Below are positions 8,086 to 16,135 of a DNA stretch of 37,981 nucleotides, piece after piece. The notes beneath the pieces are model-generated. The model was given only the letters and a program-made list of their open reading frames with translations. It did not search any database and had not been told where the DNA came from. Position 1 is the first letter of the stretch, and each line of letters begins with the position of its first letter. The DNA lies in assembly GCA_002733995.1 (NCBI GenBank), contig NVXR01000041.1:1-37981 (forward strand). The letters run 5' to 3'. This DNA comes from Desulfotalea sp. Its GTDB lineage: Bacteria; Desulfobacterota; Desulfobulbia; Desulfobulbales; Desulfocapsaceae. A program made the position numbers and the translations under genes.

Positions 8086-8092
8086 TGTGATA

Positions 8093-8872
8093 TTACTTTT
8101 GCTCTTCGGTTTTTACTTCTGCAGCCATTTCCTGGCCTACATCACCCATCGCAGCAGCGACAGCTTCTTCAGAAGCATCTTCGCCGTCACGAAGTGCTTG
8201 TCCTGCAAGTATTGCTTCAGCAACATGGTGACTCAGTAAACGAATTGAACGGATGGCATCGTCATTCCCAGGAATAACGAAATCGATATCATCAGGATCA
8301 CAGTTTGTATCGGTGACTGCAACAACCGGAATTCCAAGTTTAACAGCTTCGCTTACAGCAATGTTTTCTTTGCGTGGATCAACAATAAAAAGAACAGAAG
8401 GAAGTCCCTTCATGTCTTTGATTCCACCAACGTTACGCTCGAGCTTAATTCTTTCCTTTTCCATAAGTAATATTTCTTTCTTTGGAAAACGATTTATCGA
8501 ACCATCTGCCTGCATAGATTCAATAGATTTAAGTCTATCAATAGAATTTTTGATAGTCTTAAAGTTGGTGAGCATACCACCAAGCCATCTATGATCGACA
8601 TAGTACTGACCGCAACGTTTTGCTTCCTCATTGATGATTCCCTGAGCTTGACGCTTAGTTCCAACAAAAAGGATTGTTCCACCCTGTTTGACTTGCTCTG
8701 TAATGTAACTACAAGCGATATCATAAAGTTTTTTTGTGAAATCGAGATTTATGATATATATCCCATTACGAGGTCCATAAATGAATTGTTTCATTTTTGG
8801 ATTCCATCGTCTTGTTTGATGTCCAAAATGCACACCGGCCTGTAACATGTCTTTTACGCTAGCATTTGCCAT
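8093..8872 (-). CDS. rpsB: 30S ribosomal protein S2
   Basis: S2 joins the 30S subunit late and, with S1, supports mRNA binding. The 259-residue sequence has the expected N-terminus (VKDMLQAGVHFGHQTRRWNPKM), FVGTKRQA near residue 70, HRWLGGMLTNF near 93 and an Ala/Glu-rich acidic tail. Length is slightly above the E. coli form (241) because of the tail. AGAAGGAGACA precedes the ATG. It has its own promoter and a roughly 140-base leader, and is followed by two terminator-like hairpins. In E. coli S2 represses rpsB-tsf through the leader; whether that holds here is an inference. Confidence 0.98.
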   Translation of the reverse strand: MANASVKDMLQAGVHFGHQTRRWNPKMKQFIYGPRNGIYIINLDFTKKLYDIACSYITEQVKQGGTILFVGTKRQAQGIINEEAKRCGQYYVDHRWLGGMLTNFKTIKNSIDRLKSIESMQADGSINRFPKKEILLMEKERIKLERNVGGIKDMKGLPSVLFIVDPRKENIAVSEAVKLGIPVVAVTDTNCDPDDIDFVIPGNDDAIRSIRLLSHHVAEAILAGQALRDGEDASEEAVAAAMGDVGQEMAAEVKTEEQK

Positions 8873-8975
8873 TATTGTCTCCTTCTGGTTATTCCTCCAC
8901 CTTCTGTAATCGTTTGAAGTACTAATGCACCCAATCCGACACCAGAACTACTCGAAGGTGTGTGTAGTATAGAAA

Positions 8976-8994
8976 CGAGACTCCATCAGTCTCG
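8976..8994 (-). promoter_or_regulatory. rpsB 5' leader hairpin
   Basis: A perfect 7-bp stem (CGAGACT / AGTCTCG, loop GATGG) lies inside the rpsB leader, about 20 bases after the predicted transcription start, and is followed by TTTCT. It could be an S2-binding leader element or a weak attenuator. No known S2 motif was matched. Confidence 0.4.
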
Positions 8995-9018
8995 CATATA
9001 AAAAACGAACAACATCAC

Positions 9019-9047
9019 TATTTAACATGGGTTATAGATTTATGCAA
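9019..9047 (-). promoter_or_regulatory. rpsB: Predicted sigma70-type promoter for rpsB
   Basis: The minus strand has TTGCAT (9042-9047) and TAAATA (9019-9024) with an exact 17-base spacer, an A/T-rich environment and a leader of about 140 bases to the rpsB ATG. No terminator separates it from the upstream ykgJ-type gene, so it adds to any readthrough. The hexamers match the consensus 4/6 each. Confidence 0.5.
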
Positions 9048-9077
9048 GATAACTTCATAATATTGAGGCTACCAATC

Positions 9078-9845
9078 TTAGCCCCTTACCAACGAAGACC
9101 TGCCAGTTAAAACATACTTTAACCATTCAAATCCAAACTTTTGCAATTCACTGTCTTCTTTTTTAATACGATTCTTAAAGTCTTTTGCTAACATGAATTG
9201 ATTAAGCAGCTTATGCTCCAGACAGAATCTGCGAAACCCGTCAATATTATAACAAACCATAAAAGCTAATTGTTGCTTCTCTCCACCAACACCTTCTCCC
9301 TTCCAAGGATTCTGGCGAAACAGAAAGTCAATCTCGGCCCATAGGCTATTCATAGCATTATATTCTAGGAGTTTTTGAGATCGTACCCACGACTTGACAT
9401 CTGTTGTATCTTCCTCGTCATGCCCCTTGCAGTAACTGTGTTTCGTTAGGAAATAAACCTCTTCCCCACATTTCTTACCCTCTACTCCCATAACACCCCT
9501 CTCTAGAGGATACGTCCTGCATGCAGAGGGCCTATCTGAATAAACGGTACAGCCTGCTTGGGAAAGAAATGGACATGATTTGGCTTCATTTTCCAGAAGT
9601 TTTAATTTCATTTCCGGGAAGAAGAGATTGTCACCCTTAACTAAAAAGGTGTGATCTCGAACGAACTGTTCAGAATCAAGGCGAAGTGATTTTTTTAATC
9701 GTATAATATCGTATGGATAAAGAGTTAGATCAACATTTTTACAACAAAACGTAAAACATGACACCTGGGAATGACAAGCAAATCTAAATGTGGAATTGCC
9801 AATAGGCAGGTTATGCTCATCATATTGGGGGATATCTTCAGCCAT
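9078..9845 (-). CDS. YkgJ/CxxCxxCC-family zinc- or iron-chelating protein, function unknown
   Basis: This 255-residue soluble protein carries the cysteine pattern of the CxxCxxCC (YkgJ-type) family. Residues C24, C30, C34 and C35 come first, then C91-PFL, GC99-TVY, RP..C109-R.YPL, and C126 and C139. The family is thought to hold a metal or iron-sulfur cluster and is related to the cysteine domain of flagellin lysine methylase FliB; most members have no known role. The C-terminal third (about 150-255) has no motif I recognise. AGGAG lies 6 bases before the ATG. It sits 20 bases after the rplQ terminator with no visible promoter of its own, and there is no terminator before rpsB. It is the only gene in the window without an obvious place in translation, transcription or lipid synthesis. 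Confidence 0.85.
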   Translation of the reverse strand: MAEDIPQYDEHNLPIGNSTFRFACHSQVSCFTFCCKNVDLTLYPYDIIRLKKSLRLDSEQFVRDHTFLVKGDNLFFPEMKLKLLENEAKSCPFLSQAGCTVYSDRPSACRTYPLERGVMGVEGKKCGEEVYFLTKHSYCKGHDEEDTTDVKSWVRSQKLLEYNAMNSLWAEIDFLFRQNPWKGEGVGGEKQQLAFMVCYNIDGFRRFCLEHKLLNQFMLAKDFKNRIKKEDSELQKFGFEWLKYVLTGRSSLVRG

Positions 9846-9865
9846 ACCATTCTCCTAAAAAGAAT

Positions 9866-9905
9866 AAAAAAAAAGCTGGCAAGAGCATATTGCTCATACC
9901 AGCTT
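9866..9905 (-). terminator. Strong intrinsic terminator at the end of the alpha block (after rplQ)
   Basis: The minus strand has a 14-position stem (AAGCTGGTATGAGC / GCTCTTGCCAGCTT) with one mismatch and one G-T pair, loop AATAT, followed by a run of nine Ts. It starts about 24 bases after the rplQ stop. It is the best terminator in the window and should close the str-S10-spc-alpha transcript. The next gene's ATG is only 20 bases past the T-run. Confidence 0.9.
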
Positions 9906-9928
9906 GGTGTACTAAAAATCTATTGTAT

Positions 9929-10318
9929 CTACTCTACGGCTTCAGGAGCCTCAATGACTTCTTCGTAGCCAACCAGCTCGAGAATAGCCATGCTAGCACA
10001 GTCACCTCTTCTAACGCCAGTCTTGATGATACGGGTGTATCCACCCTTACGATCTTCAAAGTTATCCTTAATTTCAGTAAAGAGTTTTTCAACAATATCT
10101 TTACTACGGATAAAACTTAGCGCTTGTCGTCTTGCATGAAGATCACCACGTTTAGCCAAGGTAATCATCTTCTCTGCGATAGGACGAGCCTCTTTGGCTT
10201 TTTCAGTAGTAGTAACAATACGCTCATGTTCAAATAAAGAAGTGACCATGTTGCGAAACATCGCTCTTCTATGCGAGGTGGTCCGACCTAATTTTCTACC
10301 GGAATATTTATGTCTCAT
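9929..10318 (-). CDS. rplQ: 50S ribosomal protein L17
   Basis: L17 lies near the peptide exit tunnel of the 50S subunit. The 129-residue sequence begins MRHKYSGRKLGRTTSHRRAM, which is diagnostic, and has the GGYTRI motif near residue 92. It ends in an acidic tail. TGAGGA precedes the ATG. It follows rpoA after 71 bases, as usual in the alpha block, and is followed by the strong terminator. Confidence 0.98.
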   Translation of the reverse strand: MRHKYSGRKLGRTTSHRRAMFRNMVTSLFEHERIVTTTEKAKEARPIAEKMITLAKRGDLHARRQALSFIRSKDIVEKLFTEIKDNFEDRKGGYTRIIKTGVRRGDCASMAILELVGYEEVIEAPEAVE

Positions 10319-10389
10319 TTTGTTTTCCTCAACTACTACACAAAGCTAAAGTAAGTATATCAGTTATATAAAATTAAAGTTGTCTGAGA

Positions 10390-11430
10390 TCAGGCTTCTG
10401 CTTTTTCAGCTCTTTCGTTTGGAGCAATCCAATTTTCAAACTTCATACCAAGAGTAAGGTCCATCTCTGAAAGAAGTGCTTTTATCTCATTAAGGGACTT
10501 ACGGCCAAAGTTTTTCGTCTTGAGCATTTCTTGATCTGATTTCTGGGCAAGATCACCGATAAAATTAATATCAGCATTCTTAAGGCAGTTAGCTGAACGA
10601 ACTGATAGCTCAAGATCTTCAACAGGTTTATCGAGAAATGGATTGAGAGGCTCAGCAGTGGCTGTAGCATCAACGGTTACTTCTGGTTCGGCTTTTTCTT
10701 CATCAAAGTTAATGAAGATAGTCATCTGCTCTTTTAAAATTTTCCCTGCATATGCAAGAGCATTTTCAGGGGTGAGACTACCATCTGTCTCAATTTCAAT
10801 AGTAAGCTTATCATAATCGGTCTGTTGACCAACACGAGCCTGTGAGGTGACATATTGCATTTTTTTGATGGGAGTAAAAATCGCATCAATTGGAATTTGA
10901 CCAATAGTGAGATTTTCTTTATCCATCTTTTCAGCAGTTTTATACCCCTTGCCCCATTCTACAGTAAGTTCTGCATTAAATGATATTGGACCAGTAAGAG
11001 TACATACAATCTGCTCAGGGTTCATTACTTCGACATAACCACCAGGGTTAATATCTCCTGCAGTAACAACTCCTGGACCTTCTATCTGTATGGAAACTGT
11101 TTGAGAATCACCAGAATTGAGTTTAAGACGAACTTGCTTTAAGTTCAGGATAATCTCACTCACATCTTCCATTATATCTTTCATGGAAGTGAATTCGTGT
11201 AAGGCACCTTCAATCTTAACCGTGGTAATAGCAACCCCTTGCACAGAGGAGAGAAGAATCCTTCTCAAAGAATTACCAATTGTGGTGGCAAAACCCCTTT
11301 CCAGCGGCTGACATACAAACTTACCATATACATCAGTATGTGTGCTTTGATCGACCTCTAACTTCTCAGGTTTTATCAGCTCGTGCCAATTACGGTGGAA
11401 TGGTATTTTTTCGTCGGCATCTTGAGTCAT
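10390..11430 (-). CDS. rpoA: DNA-directed RNA polymerase subunit alpha
   Basis: Alpha dimerises to nucleate RNA polymerase assembly, and its C-terminal domain contacts UP elements and activators. The 346-residue protein has the assembly domain (about 25-245, with GFATTIGNSLRRILLSS) and an acidic linker. The C-terminal domain (about 268-330) has ELSVRSANCLKN and FGRKSLNEI. It is slightly longer than E. coli alpha (329). A hairpin plus T-run between rpsD and this gene suggests its level is set separately from the ribosomal proteins upstream. Confidence 0.98.
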   Translation of the reverse strand: MTQDADEKIPFHRNWHELIKPEKLEVDQSTHTDVYGKFVCQPLERGFATTIGNSLRRILLSSVQGVAITTVKIEGALHEFTSMKDIMEDVSEIILNLKQVRLKLNSGDSQTVSIQIEGPGVVTAGDINPGGYVEVMNPEQIVCTLTGPISFNAELTVEWGKGYKTAEKMDKENLTIGQIPIDAIFTPIKKMQYVTSQARVGQQTDYDKLTIEIETDGSLTPENALAYAGKILKEQMTIFINFDEEKAEPEVTVDATATAEPLNPFLDKPVEDLELSVRSANCLKNADINFIGDLAQKSDQEMLKTKNFGRKSLNEIKALLSEMDLTLGMKFENWIAPNERAEKAEA

Positions 11431-11517
11431 AGATTTCCTTTTACACGCTGCTAGACTTTAACCTCAAGCGAACAGCAAATAATTTACTCTACTTAAGTAT
11501 AAAACTATTTTTTTACT

Positions 11518-11560
11518 AAAAACACGTGTGGCGCTGTTAAGAATAACAGCGCAAACACGT
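11518..11560 (-). terminator. Terminator-like hairpin between rpsD and rpoA
   Basis: On the minus strand two stacked stems (ACGTGT / ACACGT, then GCGCTGTT / AACAGCGC, small internal loop TT/C, hairpin loop ATTCTT) are followed by G and five Ts. It starts about 15 bases after the rpsD stop. This has full intrinsic-terminator form inside the alpha block, so it is probably an attenuator that lowers rpoA-rplQ relative to rpsM-rpsK-rpsD. A TATACT lies about 30 bases downstream but has no good -35 partner. Confidence 0.7.
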
Positions 11561-11575
11561 ACGTACTTGCGAATT

Positions 11576-12205
11576 TTATTTAGAATAAAGTTCGACGATA
11601 AGTTGTTCCTGCATAGGCATGGTAAGCTCTTCTCTGTTAGGCAGAGCCTTAACAGTAGCCTTGTAGTTGTCCTTATCCAGCTCCAACCAACTTGGCACGC
11701 CACGTCTTACAACAGCCTCAAGATTCTCGTTAATACCAGCATTAGCACGACTCTTTTCTTTTAGGGTGATAACGTCACCCACAGATACCTGAAAAGAAGG
11801 GATGTTAACTTTGTGGCCGTTAATGAGAATATGGTTATGTCTTACTATCTGACGAGCCTGATTCCGAGAAGCCCCAAAACCGATTCTAAAAATAGTATTA
11901 TCGAGTCGTCTTTCCAAAATGATGAGAAGATTTTCACCGGTAACACCTTTCTGACTATCAGCTTTTTTGAAGTAGAGACGAAACTGGCTTTCAAGCATTC
12001 CGTACATGCTCTTAACCTTTTGTTTTTCCCTTAACTGGACGGCATAGTCGGATAGTTTTTTAAATCTAGATTGCCCATGTTGACCTGGACCGAAAGCCCT
12101 CCGTTCGAAAGAACATTTGTCAGAGTAACAACGATCACCCTTGAGGTACAATTTTAAACTTTCTCTTCTACATCGACGGCATGCAGCACCAATATTTCTA
12201 GCCAA
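11576..12205 (-). CDS. rpsD: 30S ribosomal protein S4, zinc-binding form, TTG start
   Basis: S4 is a primary 16S rRNA binder, part of the mRNA-entry helicase, and in E. coli represses the alpha operon. The 209-residue protein has C9, C12, C26 and C31, the zinc-binding C+ form, and an S4 RNA-binding domain (about 98-160, RLDNTIFRIGFG). The canonical first residues (Met-Ala-Arg-Asn) fall on a TTG at 12205 with GGAGG six bases upstream, so TTG is the start. It is followed by an attenuator-like hairpin before rpoA. Confidence 0.97.
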   Translation of the reverse strand: MARNIGAACRRCRRESLKLYLKGDRCYSDKCSFERRAFGPGQHGQSRFKKLSDYAVQLREKQKVKSMYGMLESQFRLYFKKADSQKGVTGENLLIILERRLDNTIFRIGFGASRNQARQIVRHNHILINGHKVNIPSFQVSVGDVITLKEKSRANAGINENLEAVVRRGVPSWLELDKDNYKATVKALPNREELTMPMQEQLIVELYSK

Positions 12206-12256
12206 CGTGGGCCTCCATTCTTATAATAATTATCTAATTGTAAAACAAAAAAGCCG

Positions 12257-12637
12257 CTAGACTCTACGACGTTTTGGAGGTTTACATCCATTATGAGGGA
12301 TAGGTGTAACATCACAAATTTTACTCACCTCAAAGCCGGTATTAATAAGCGCTCTCAGAGCAGCCTCTCTACCTGGCCCAGGTCCTTTGACCTTAACCTC
12401 AACCTTACGCATACCGCAATCTGCTGCTTTTTTAGCCGCATCAGCGAGTGCATTCTGAGCTGCAAAAGGTGTACTCTTACGAGAACCTTTAAAGCCTAAT
12501 ACACCTGCACTACACCATGAGACAACGTTTCCCTGCTTATCAGAGATAGTCACTATGGTATTATTAAAGGTGGAATAAATAAAAACGATACCCTCAGGTA
12601 TGTTCTTTTTCACCTTTCTCTTTTTTGAAACCGCCAT
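12257..12637 (-). CDS. rpsK: 30S ribosomal protein S11
   Basis: S11 lines the 30S platform and E site, next to mRNA and S7. The 126-residue protein has the N-terminal basic stretch, STFNNTIVTI near residue 24 and the C-terminal TPIPHNGCKPPKRRRV. Length and order (rpsM-rpsK-rpsD) are typical. The ATG at 12637 follows the rpsM stop by 24 bases. Confidence 0.98.
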   Translation of the reverse strand: MAVSKKRKVKKNIPEGIVFIYSTFNNTIVTISDKQGNVVSWCSAGVLGFKGSRKSTPFAAQNALADAAKKAADCGMRKVEVKVKGPGPGREAALRALINTGFEVSKICDVTPIPHNGCKPPKRRRV

Positions 12638-12661
12638 AATCTACACCCGTTTTTTTTTCAA

Positions 12662-13027
12662 TTACTTACGTCGACCCGCACCCTTACGCGGCCCTTTTCG
12701 AGTACGTGCATTTGTCTTAGTCTTCTGACCACGACAAGGAAGGCCCATACGATGCCTACGACCACGGTAACAACCAAGATCAGTAAGACGTTTTATATCC
12801 ATAGAAACTTCTCTTCTACGATCACCTTCTACGGTATATTCAGCTTCAATTACTTTTCTGATTCTATTTACATCGTCGCCATCCAAATCGTCACTATTCA
12901 TAGTGTACGGAAGGTCAACTTTGTCTAAAATCTTTCTTGCCGAGGTCAACCCAATACCATGTATGTAAGTTAACGCTCGATCCATATGTTTATTTTTTGG
13001 AAGGTCAATTCCTGCTATACGTGCCAA
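12662..13027 (-). CDS. rpsM: 30S ribosomal protein S13, TTG start
   Basis: S13 sits on the 30S head and bridges to the 50S subunit and P-site tRNA. The 121-residue protein starts with the canonical ARIAGIDLPKNK and has a helix-two-turn-helix near residues 15-60. Its basic C-terminal tail ends in RKGPRKGAGRRK. The start codon is TTG at 13027, with AAGGAG seven bases upstream; the ATG in between is out of frame. It is the first gene of the alpha block, 47 bases after rpmJ. Confidence 0.97.
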   Translation of the reverse strand: MARIAGIDLPKNKHMDRALTYIHGIGLTSARKILDKVDLPYTMNSDDLDGDDVNRIRKVIEAEYTVEGDRRREVSMDIKRLTDLGCYRGRRHRMGLPCRGQKTKTNARTRKGPRKGAGRRK

Positions 13028-13074
13028 GACATATCTCCTTGAGAGAAGTAGGTTAAATTAGCTTTAAGAGTGCT

Positions 13075-13188
13075 TTATCCCTGCCTCTGTTTATGTTTTT
13101 TTATTTTACAGGAAACGCGAACAACACCGTTACGTTTAAATATTTTACAGTCACTACACATTTTTTTTACAGACGCGCGTACTTTCAT
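13075..13188 (-). CDS. rpmJ: 50S ribosomal protein L36, zinc-binding form
   Basis: I translated this 37-codon ORF directly. It begins MKVRASVKKMCSDCK and ends KHKQRQG, with zinc ligands C11, C14, C27 and H32, so it is the C+ (zinc ribbon) form. L36 is a late-assembling 50S protein near the peptidyl transferase region. It lies 14 bases after infA and before rpsM, the standard place at the spc/alpha junction. Confidence 0.97.
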   Translation of the reverse strand: MKVRASVKKMCSDCKIFKRNGVVRVSCKIKKHKQRQG

Positions 13189-13202
13189 GATAATTGAACT
13201 CT

Positions 13203-13439
13203 CTATTTTTTCTTTTTGGCATTTTTCGCCCGAAATGTAACCCTACCCCTTGTCAAATCGTAAGGAGAGAGTTCTATGGTGACCCTATCACCAGGCAGTA
13301 TTTTAATAAAATGCATACGCATTTTTCCTGAGATATGGGCGAGCACCTTATGTCCGTTGTCCAACTCTACACGGAACATCGCATTGGGCAGCGGCTCGAT
13401 AATGGTACCTTCAACTTCAATAGCTTCTTCTTTTGCCAT
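13203..13439 (-). CDS. infA: Translation initiation factor IF-1
   Basis: IF-1 is a single OB-fold protein that blocks the 30S A site during initiation and assists IF-2 and IF-3. The 78-residue sequence has VEGTIIEPLPNAMFRVEL, HISGKMRMHFIKILPGDRV and SPYDLTRGRV, all family hallmarks. It has a lysine-rich tail slightly longer than in E. coli (72). It lies between map and rpmJ, a common arrangement outside gammaproteobacteria. Confidence 0.98.
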   Translation of the reverse strand: MAKEEAIEVEGTIIEPLPNAMFRVELDNGHKVLAHISGKMRMHFIKILPGDRVTIELSPYDLTRGRVTFRAKNAKKKK

Positions 13440-13526
13440 AATATTCCTGGAAAATCAAAATTTCAATTAAAAACGGATCAATATAATGTATTTCTTTAAA
13501 TAAGAAAAGAACTTTTTTTCTACCAA

Positions 13527-14315
13527 TTAATTTCCCCAAGAACTAAGTACCAGAGGACCATCTTCTGTTACTGCAACTGAATGTTCAAAATGAGCTGATG
13601 GTTTTTTATCAGCTGTTACAACTGTCCAACCATCTCGAAGTACCTTAACCTTATGTGTACCCATATTTACCATGGGTTCGATAGCAAGGACCATTCCAGG
13701 GAGTAATCTTGGTGTTCTTTCACCCTGATAGAAATTTGCGATCTCAGGTGCCTCATGCAGAGACTGACCAATTCCATGACCAACAAATTGTCTTACAACG
13801 GAAAAGCCGTTTCTTTCTACACATTCTTGAACAGCTTGGGATACATCAGAAATTCGATTCCCAACAACAACCTGTTTTATCGCTTCTTCAAGTGATTCCC
13901 TGGTTACGTTCAATAATCGCATAACATCAGATGAACAGTCTTCCACAGCAAGGCTAACGGCTGAATCTCCAAAGAAGCCTTTATATAATACCCCGAAGTC
14001 GATAGAGATGATGTCACCTCGTTTCAACTTCTTCTTCCTTGTAGGTATACCGTGAACAACTTCCTCGTTTATCGAAACACAAAGACTACCTGGAAAACCT
14101 CTGTACCCTTTAAAAGCAGGCTTGGCACCTCGCTTATTGCAAAAATCCTCAGCGAGTTGATCAAGATCCCAAGTGGTAATGCCGACAGCAATGGTATCTT
14201 TAAGCATCCTAAGAGTGCCAGCAACAATCTGATTAGCATCATGCATAATCTGAATATCACTTGCGGATTTAATAATTATAGAACGCCGTCCATTGATCTC
14301 TGCCCCACCAGTCAC
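13527..14315 (-). CDS. map: Methionine aminopeptidase, type I, GTG start
   Basis: Map removes the initiator Met from nascent proteins. The 262-residue pita-bread-fold protein has all five metal ligands: D106, D117, H180, E213 and E244. The GTG at 14315 is 2 bases past the secY stop, so coupling is likely. The extra 12 or so residues before the usual Met-Ile-Ile-Lys beginning leave some doubt about the start, but no better codon follows. adk, often found between secY and map, is absent. Confidence 0.96.
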   Translation of the reverse strand: MTGGAEINGRRSIIIKSASDIQIMHDANQIVAGTLRMLKDTIAVGITTWDLDQLAEDFCNKRGAKPAFKGYRGFPGSLCVSINEEVVHGIPTRKKKLKRGDIISIDFGVLYKGFFGDSAVSLAVEDCSSDVMRLLNVTRESLEEAIKQVVVGNRISDVSQAVQECVERNGFSVVRQFVGHGIGQSLHEAPEIANFYQGERTPRLLPGMVLAIEPMVNMGTHKVKVLRDGWTVVTADKKPSAHFEHSVAVTEDGPLVLSSWGN

Positions 14316-14317
14316 CT

Positions 14318-15622
14318 CTATCTACGACCCTTTACTTTACCCTGCTTCATAAAGCCTTCATAGTTTCTCATATGTAGATGAGATTCAATCTGAGAGATCG
14401 TATCTATACCAACTCCAACAACAATAAGTAGAGCGGTTCCACCAAAGAAAAAAGGTATATTAAACTGGGAAATCAAGAGTGTAGGCAGTACACAAACAAC
14501 ACTCAAGTAGATAGCACCAACAACAGTTAAGCGGGTTAAGACTCTATCTATAAATTCAGCCGTTCTCTTCCCGGGTCTAATCCCAGGAATAAAGCCGCCA
14601 TTCTTTTTAAGATTTTCCGCAACATCTTCAGGCTTGAATGTTACAGCCGTATAGAAGAAACAGAAGAACACTATCATAGCAATGTAACAGATGTAATAAT
14701 AGACAGTTCCAGGTGACATCGCTGCAGAAACTCTTTGAACCCAATCAATCTGAATGAAACTTCCTATGGTCGCAGGAAACATCATAATAGAAGAAGCAAA
14801 AATAGGAGGAATAACACCAGCTACATTTATTTTTAAGGGTAGATGAGAACTCTGACCGCCATATACCTTTCTACCAACAACTCTCTTGGCATACTGGATC
14901 GGAATCCTTCTCTGTGATGTTTCAAAGAACACTATCACCGCAATAACGCCGAGCATAAAGATAACTAAGAAAGGCACAAAGAACATTGCAATCTCACCAG
15001 CCTGCACGAGCTGGATAGAGTTGACAATGGCAGCAGGACCGCGGGCAACAATACCCGCAAAAATGATGAGGGAGATACCATTTCCAATACCCCGTTCTGT
15101 CATCTGCTCACCCAGCCACATTATAAATGCAGTTCCGGCCGTTAATGTGAGCATAGTCATCAATTTAAATTCGATCCCCGGGGCGAGTACAATAGCCTCT
15201 CCACCTGGACCGGTCATACCCTGCAAGCCGGTTGCAATAAATGTTCCCTGAATGATACTCAATACAACTGTACCGTAGCGCGTATACTGAGTGATTTTCC
15301 GGTTGCCCGCCTCACCCTCTTTTTTTAACGCTTCAAGCTGAGGAATGACAACAGTAAGCAGTTGGATAATAATCGATGCACTGATATATGGCATAATGCC
15401 CAGCGCAAAGATGGAAAAATTCTCTAAAGCACCGCCGGAAAACATATTAAACATGCCAAAAAGAGTACCTGCATTCTGTGAAAAGAATGCAGACAACGCC
15501 TCTCCGTTAATTCCTGGCGTAGGAATTTGAACTCCCATCCGATATACCGCAAGCATTATGAGTGTAAATAACACTCGCCTACGCAATTCCGGAATATTCG
15601 CAGCACTCTGCAATCCACTCAT
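14318..15622 (-). CDS. secY: Protein translocase subunit SecY
   Basis: SecY is the channel-forming subunit of the Sec translocon in the inner membrane. The 434-residue protein has about ten hydrophobic helices. It shows the MFSGGALENFSIFALGIMPYISASI plug/helix-2 region in shorter recognisable parts (GIMPYISASIIIQLL near 77-91), RRIPIQYAKR near residue 240 and the C-terminal RNYEGFMKQGKVKGRR. It is the second-last membrane-related gene of the spc block and is followed by map within 2 bases. The ATG follows the rplO stop by 71 bases. Confidence 0.98.
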   Translation of the reverse strand: MSGLQSAANIPELRRRVLFTLIMLAVYRMGVQIPTPGINGEALSAFFSQNAGTLFGMFNMFSGGALENFSIFALGIMPYISASIIIQLLTVVIPQLEALKKEGEAGNRKITQYTRYGTVVLSIIQGTFIATGLQGMTGPGGEAIVLAPGIEFKLMTMLTLTAGTAFIMWLGEQMTERGIGNGISLIIFAGIVARGPAAIVNSIQLVQAGEIAMFFVPFLVIFMLGVIAVIVFFETSQRRIPIQYAKRVVGRKVYGGQSSHLPLKINVAGVIPPIFASSIMMFPATIGSFIQIDWVQRVSAAMSPGTVYYYICYIAMIVFFCFFYTAVTFKPEDVAENLKKNGGFIPGIRPGKRTAEFIDRVLTRLTVVGAIYLSVVCVLPTLLISQFNIPFFFGGTALLIVVGVGIDTISQIESHLHMRNYEGFMKQGKVKGRR

Positions 15623-15693
15623 TAGTTGTACCTATTGCCTTTCAAATATATTAAATATAAAAAATATCTACAAAACAGAAAATGGCGATAATT

Positions 15694-16134
15694 TTAAACT
15701 AGTGTAAGTGTCCCGCCAGCTTCTTCAATCTTTGCTTTTGCAGTTGCTGATGCCTTGTTAACCTGAACAGTAATAGCCTTAGTCAATTCGCCGTTGGCAA
15801 GTATTTTGACTAAAGTGTTCTTTTTAACAATACCAGCTTCCACAAGTGCCTCTACTGTTACAACTGTATCCTTATCAAAAGTATCGAGTTGTGTCAGAGA
15901 AACAAGATCATATTCCTTACGGAAAATGTTATTAAATCCCTTTTTAGGCAGTCGTCTCTGGAGTGGCATCTGACCACCCTCAAATCCAGGTTTAATACCC
16001 GAACCGGAACGACTTTTGAAACCCTTATGTCCACGACCAGCGGTCTTACCATGACCACTACCAGGACCACGCCCCAGTCTTTTATTCTGTCTGGTGGACC
16101 CTGCCTTAGGAGAAAGATTACCTAACGTCAACAT
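15694..16134 (-). CDS. rplO: 50S ribosomal protein L15
   Basis: L15 is an early 50S assembly protein. The 146-residue sequence has the Gly/Arg/Lys-rich N-terminus (LGRGPGSGHGKTAGRGHKG, residues about 21-39) and the GFEGGQMPLQRRLPKKGF segment. It ends in the conserved alpha/beta domain (TKAITVQVNKASATAKAKIEEAGG, shown here in parts). It starts 1 base after rpmD, indicating coupling. Confidence 0.97.
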   Translation of the reverse strand: MLTLGNLSPKAGSTRQNKRLGRGPGSGHGKTAGRGHKGFKSRSGSGIKPGFEGGQMPLQRRLPKKGFNNIFRKEYDLVSLTQLDTFDKDTVVTVEALVEAGIVKKNTLVKILANGELTKAITVQVNKASATAKAKIEEAGGTLTLV

Positions 16135-16135
16135 G

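Noticed and set aside
11431..11517. TATACT before rpoA as a separate rpoA promoter
   Set aside because: The -35 position falls on the terminator T-run (TGTTTT) and has no consensus match. An attenuator with readthrough explains the region as well.
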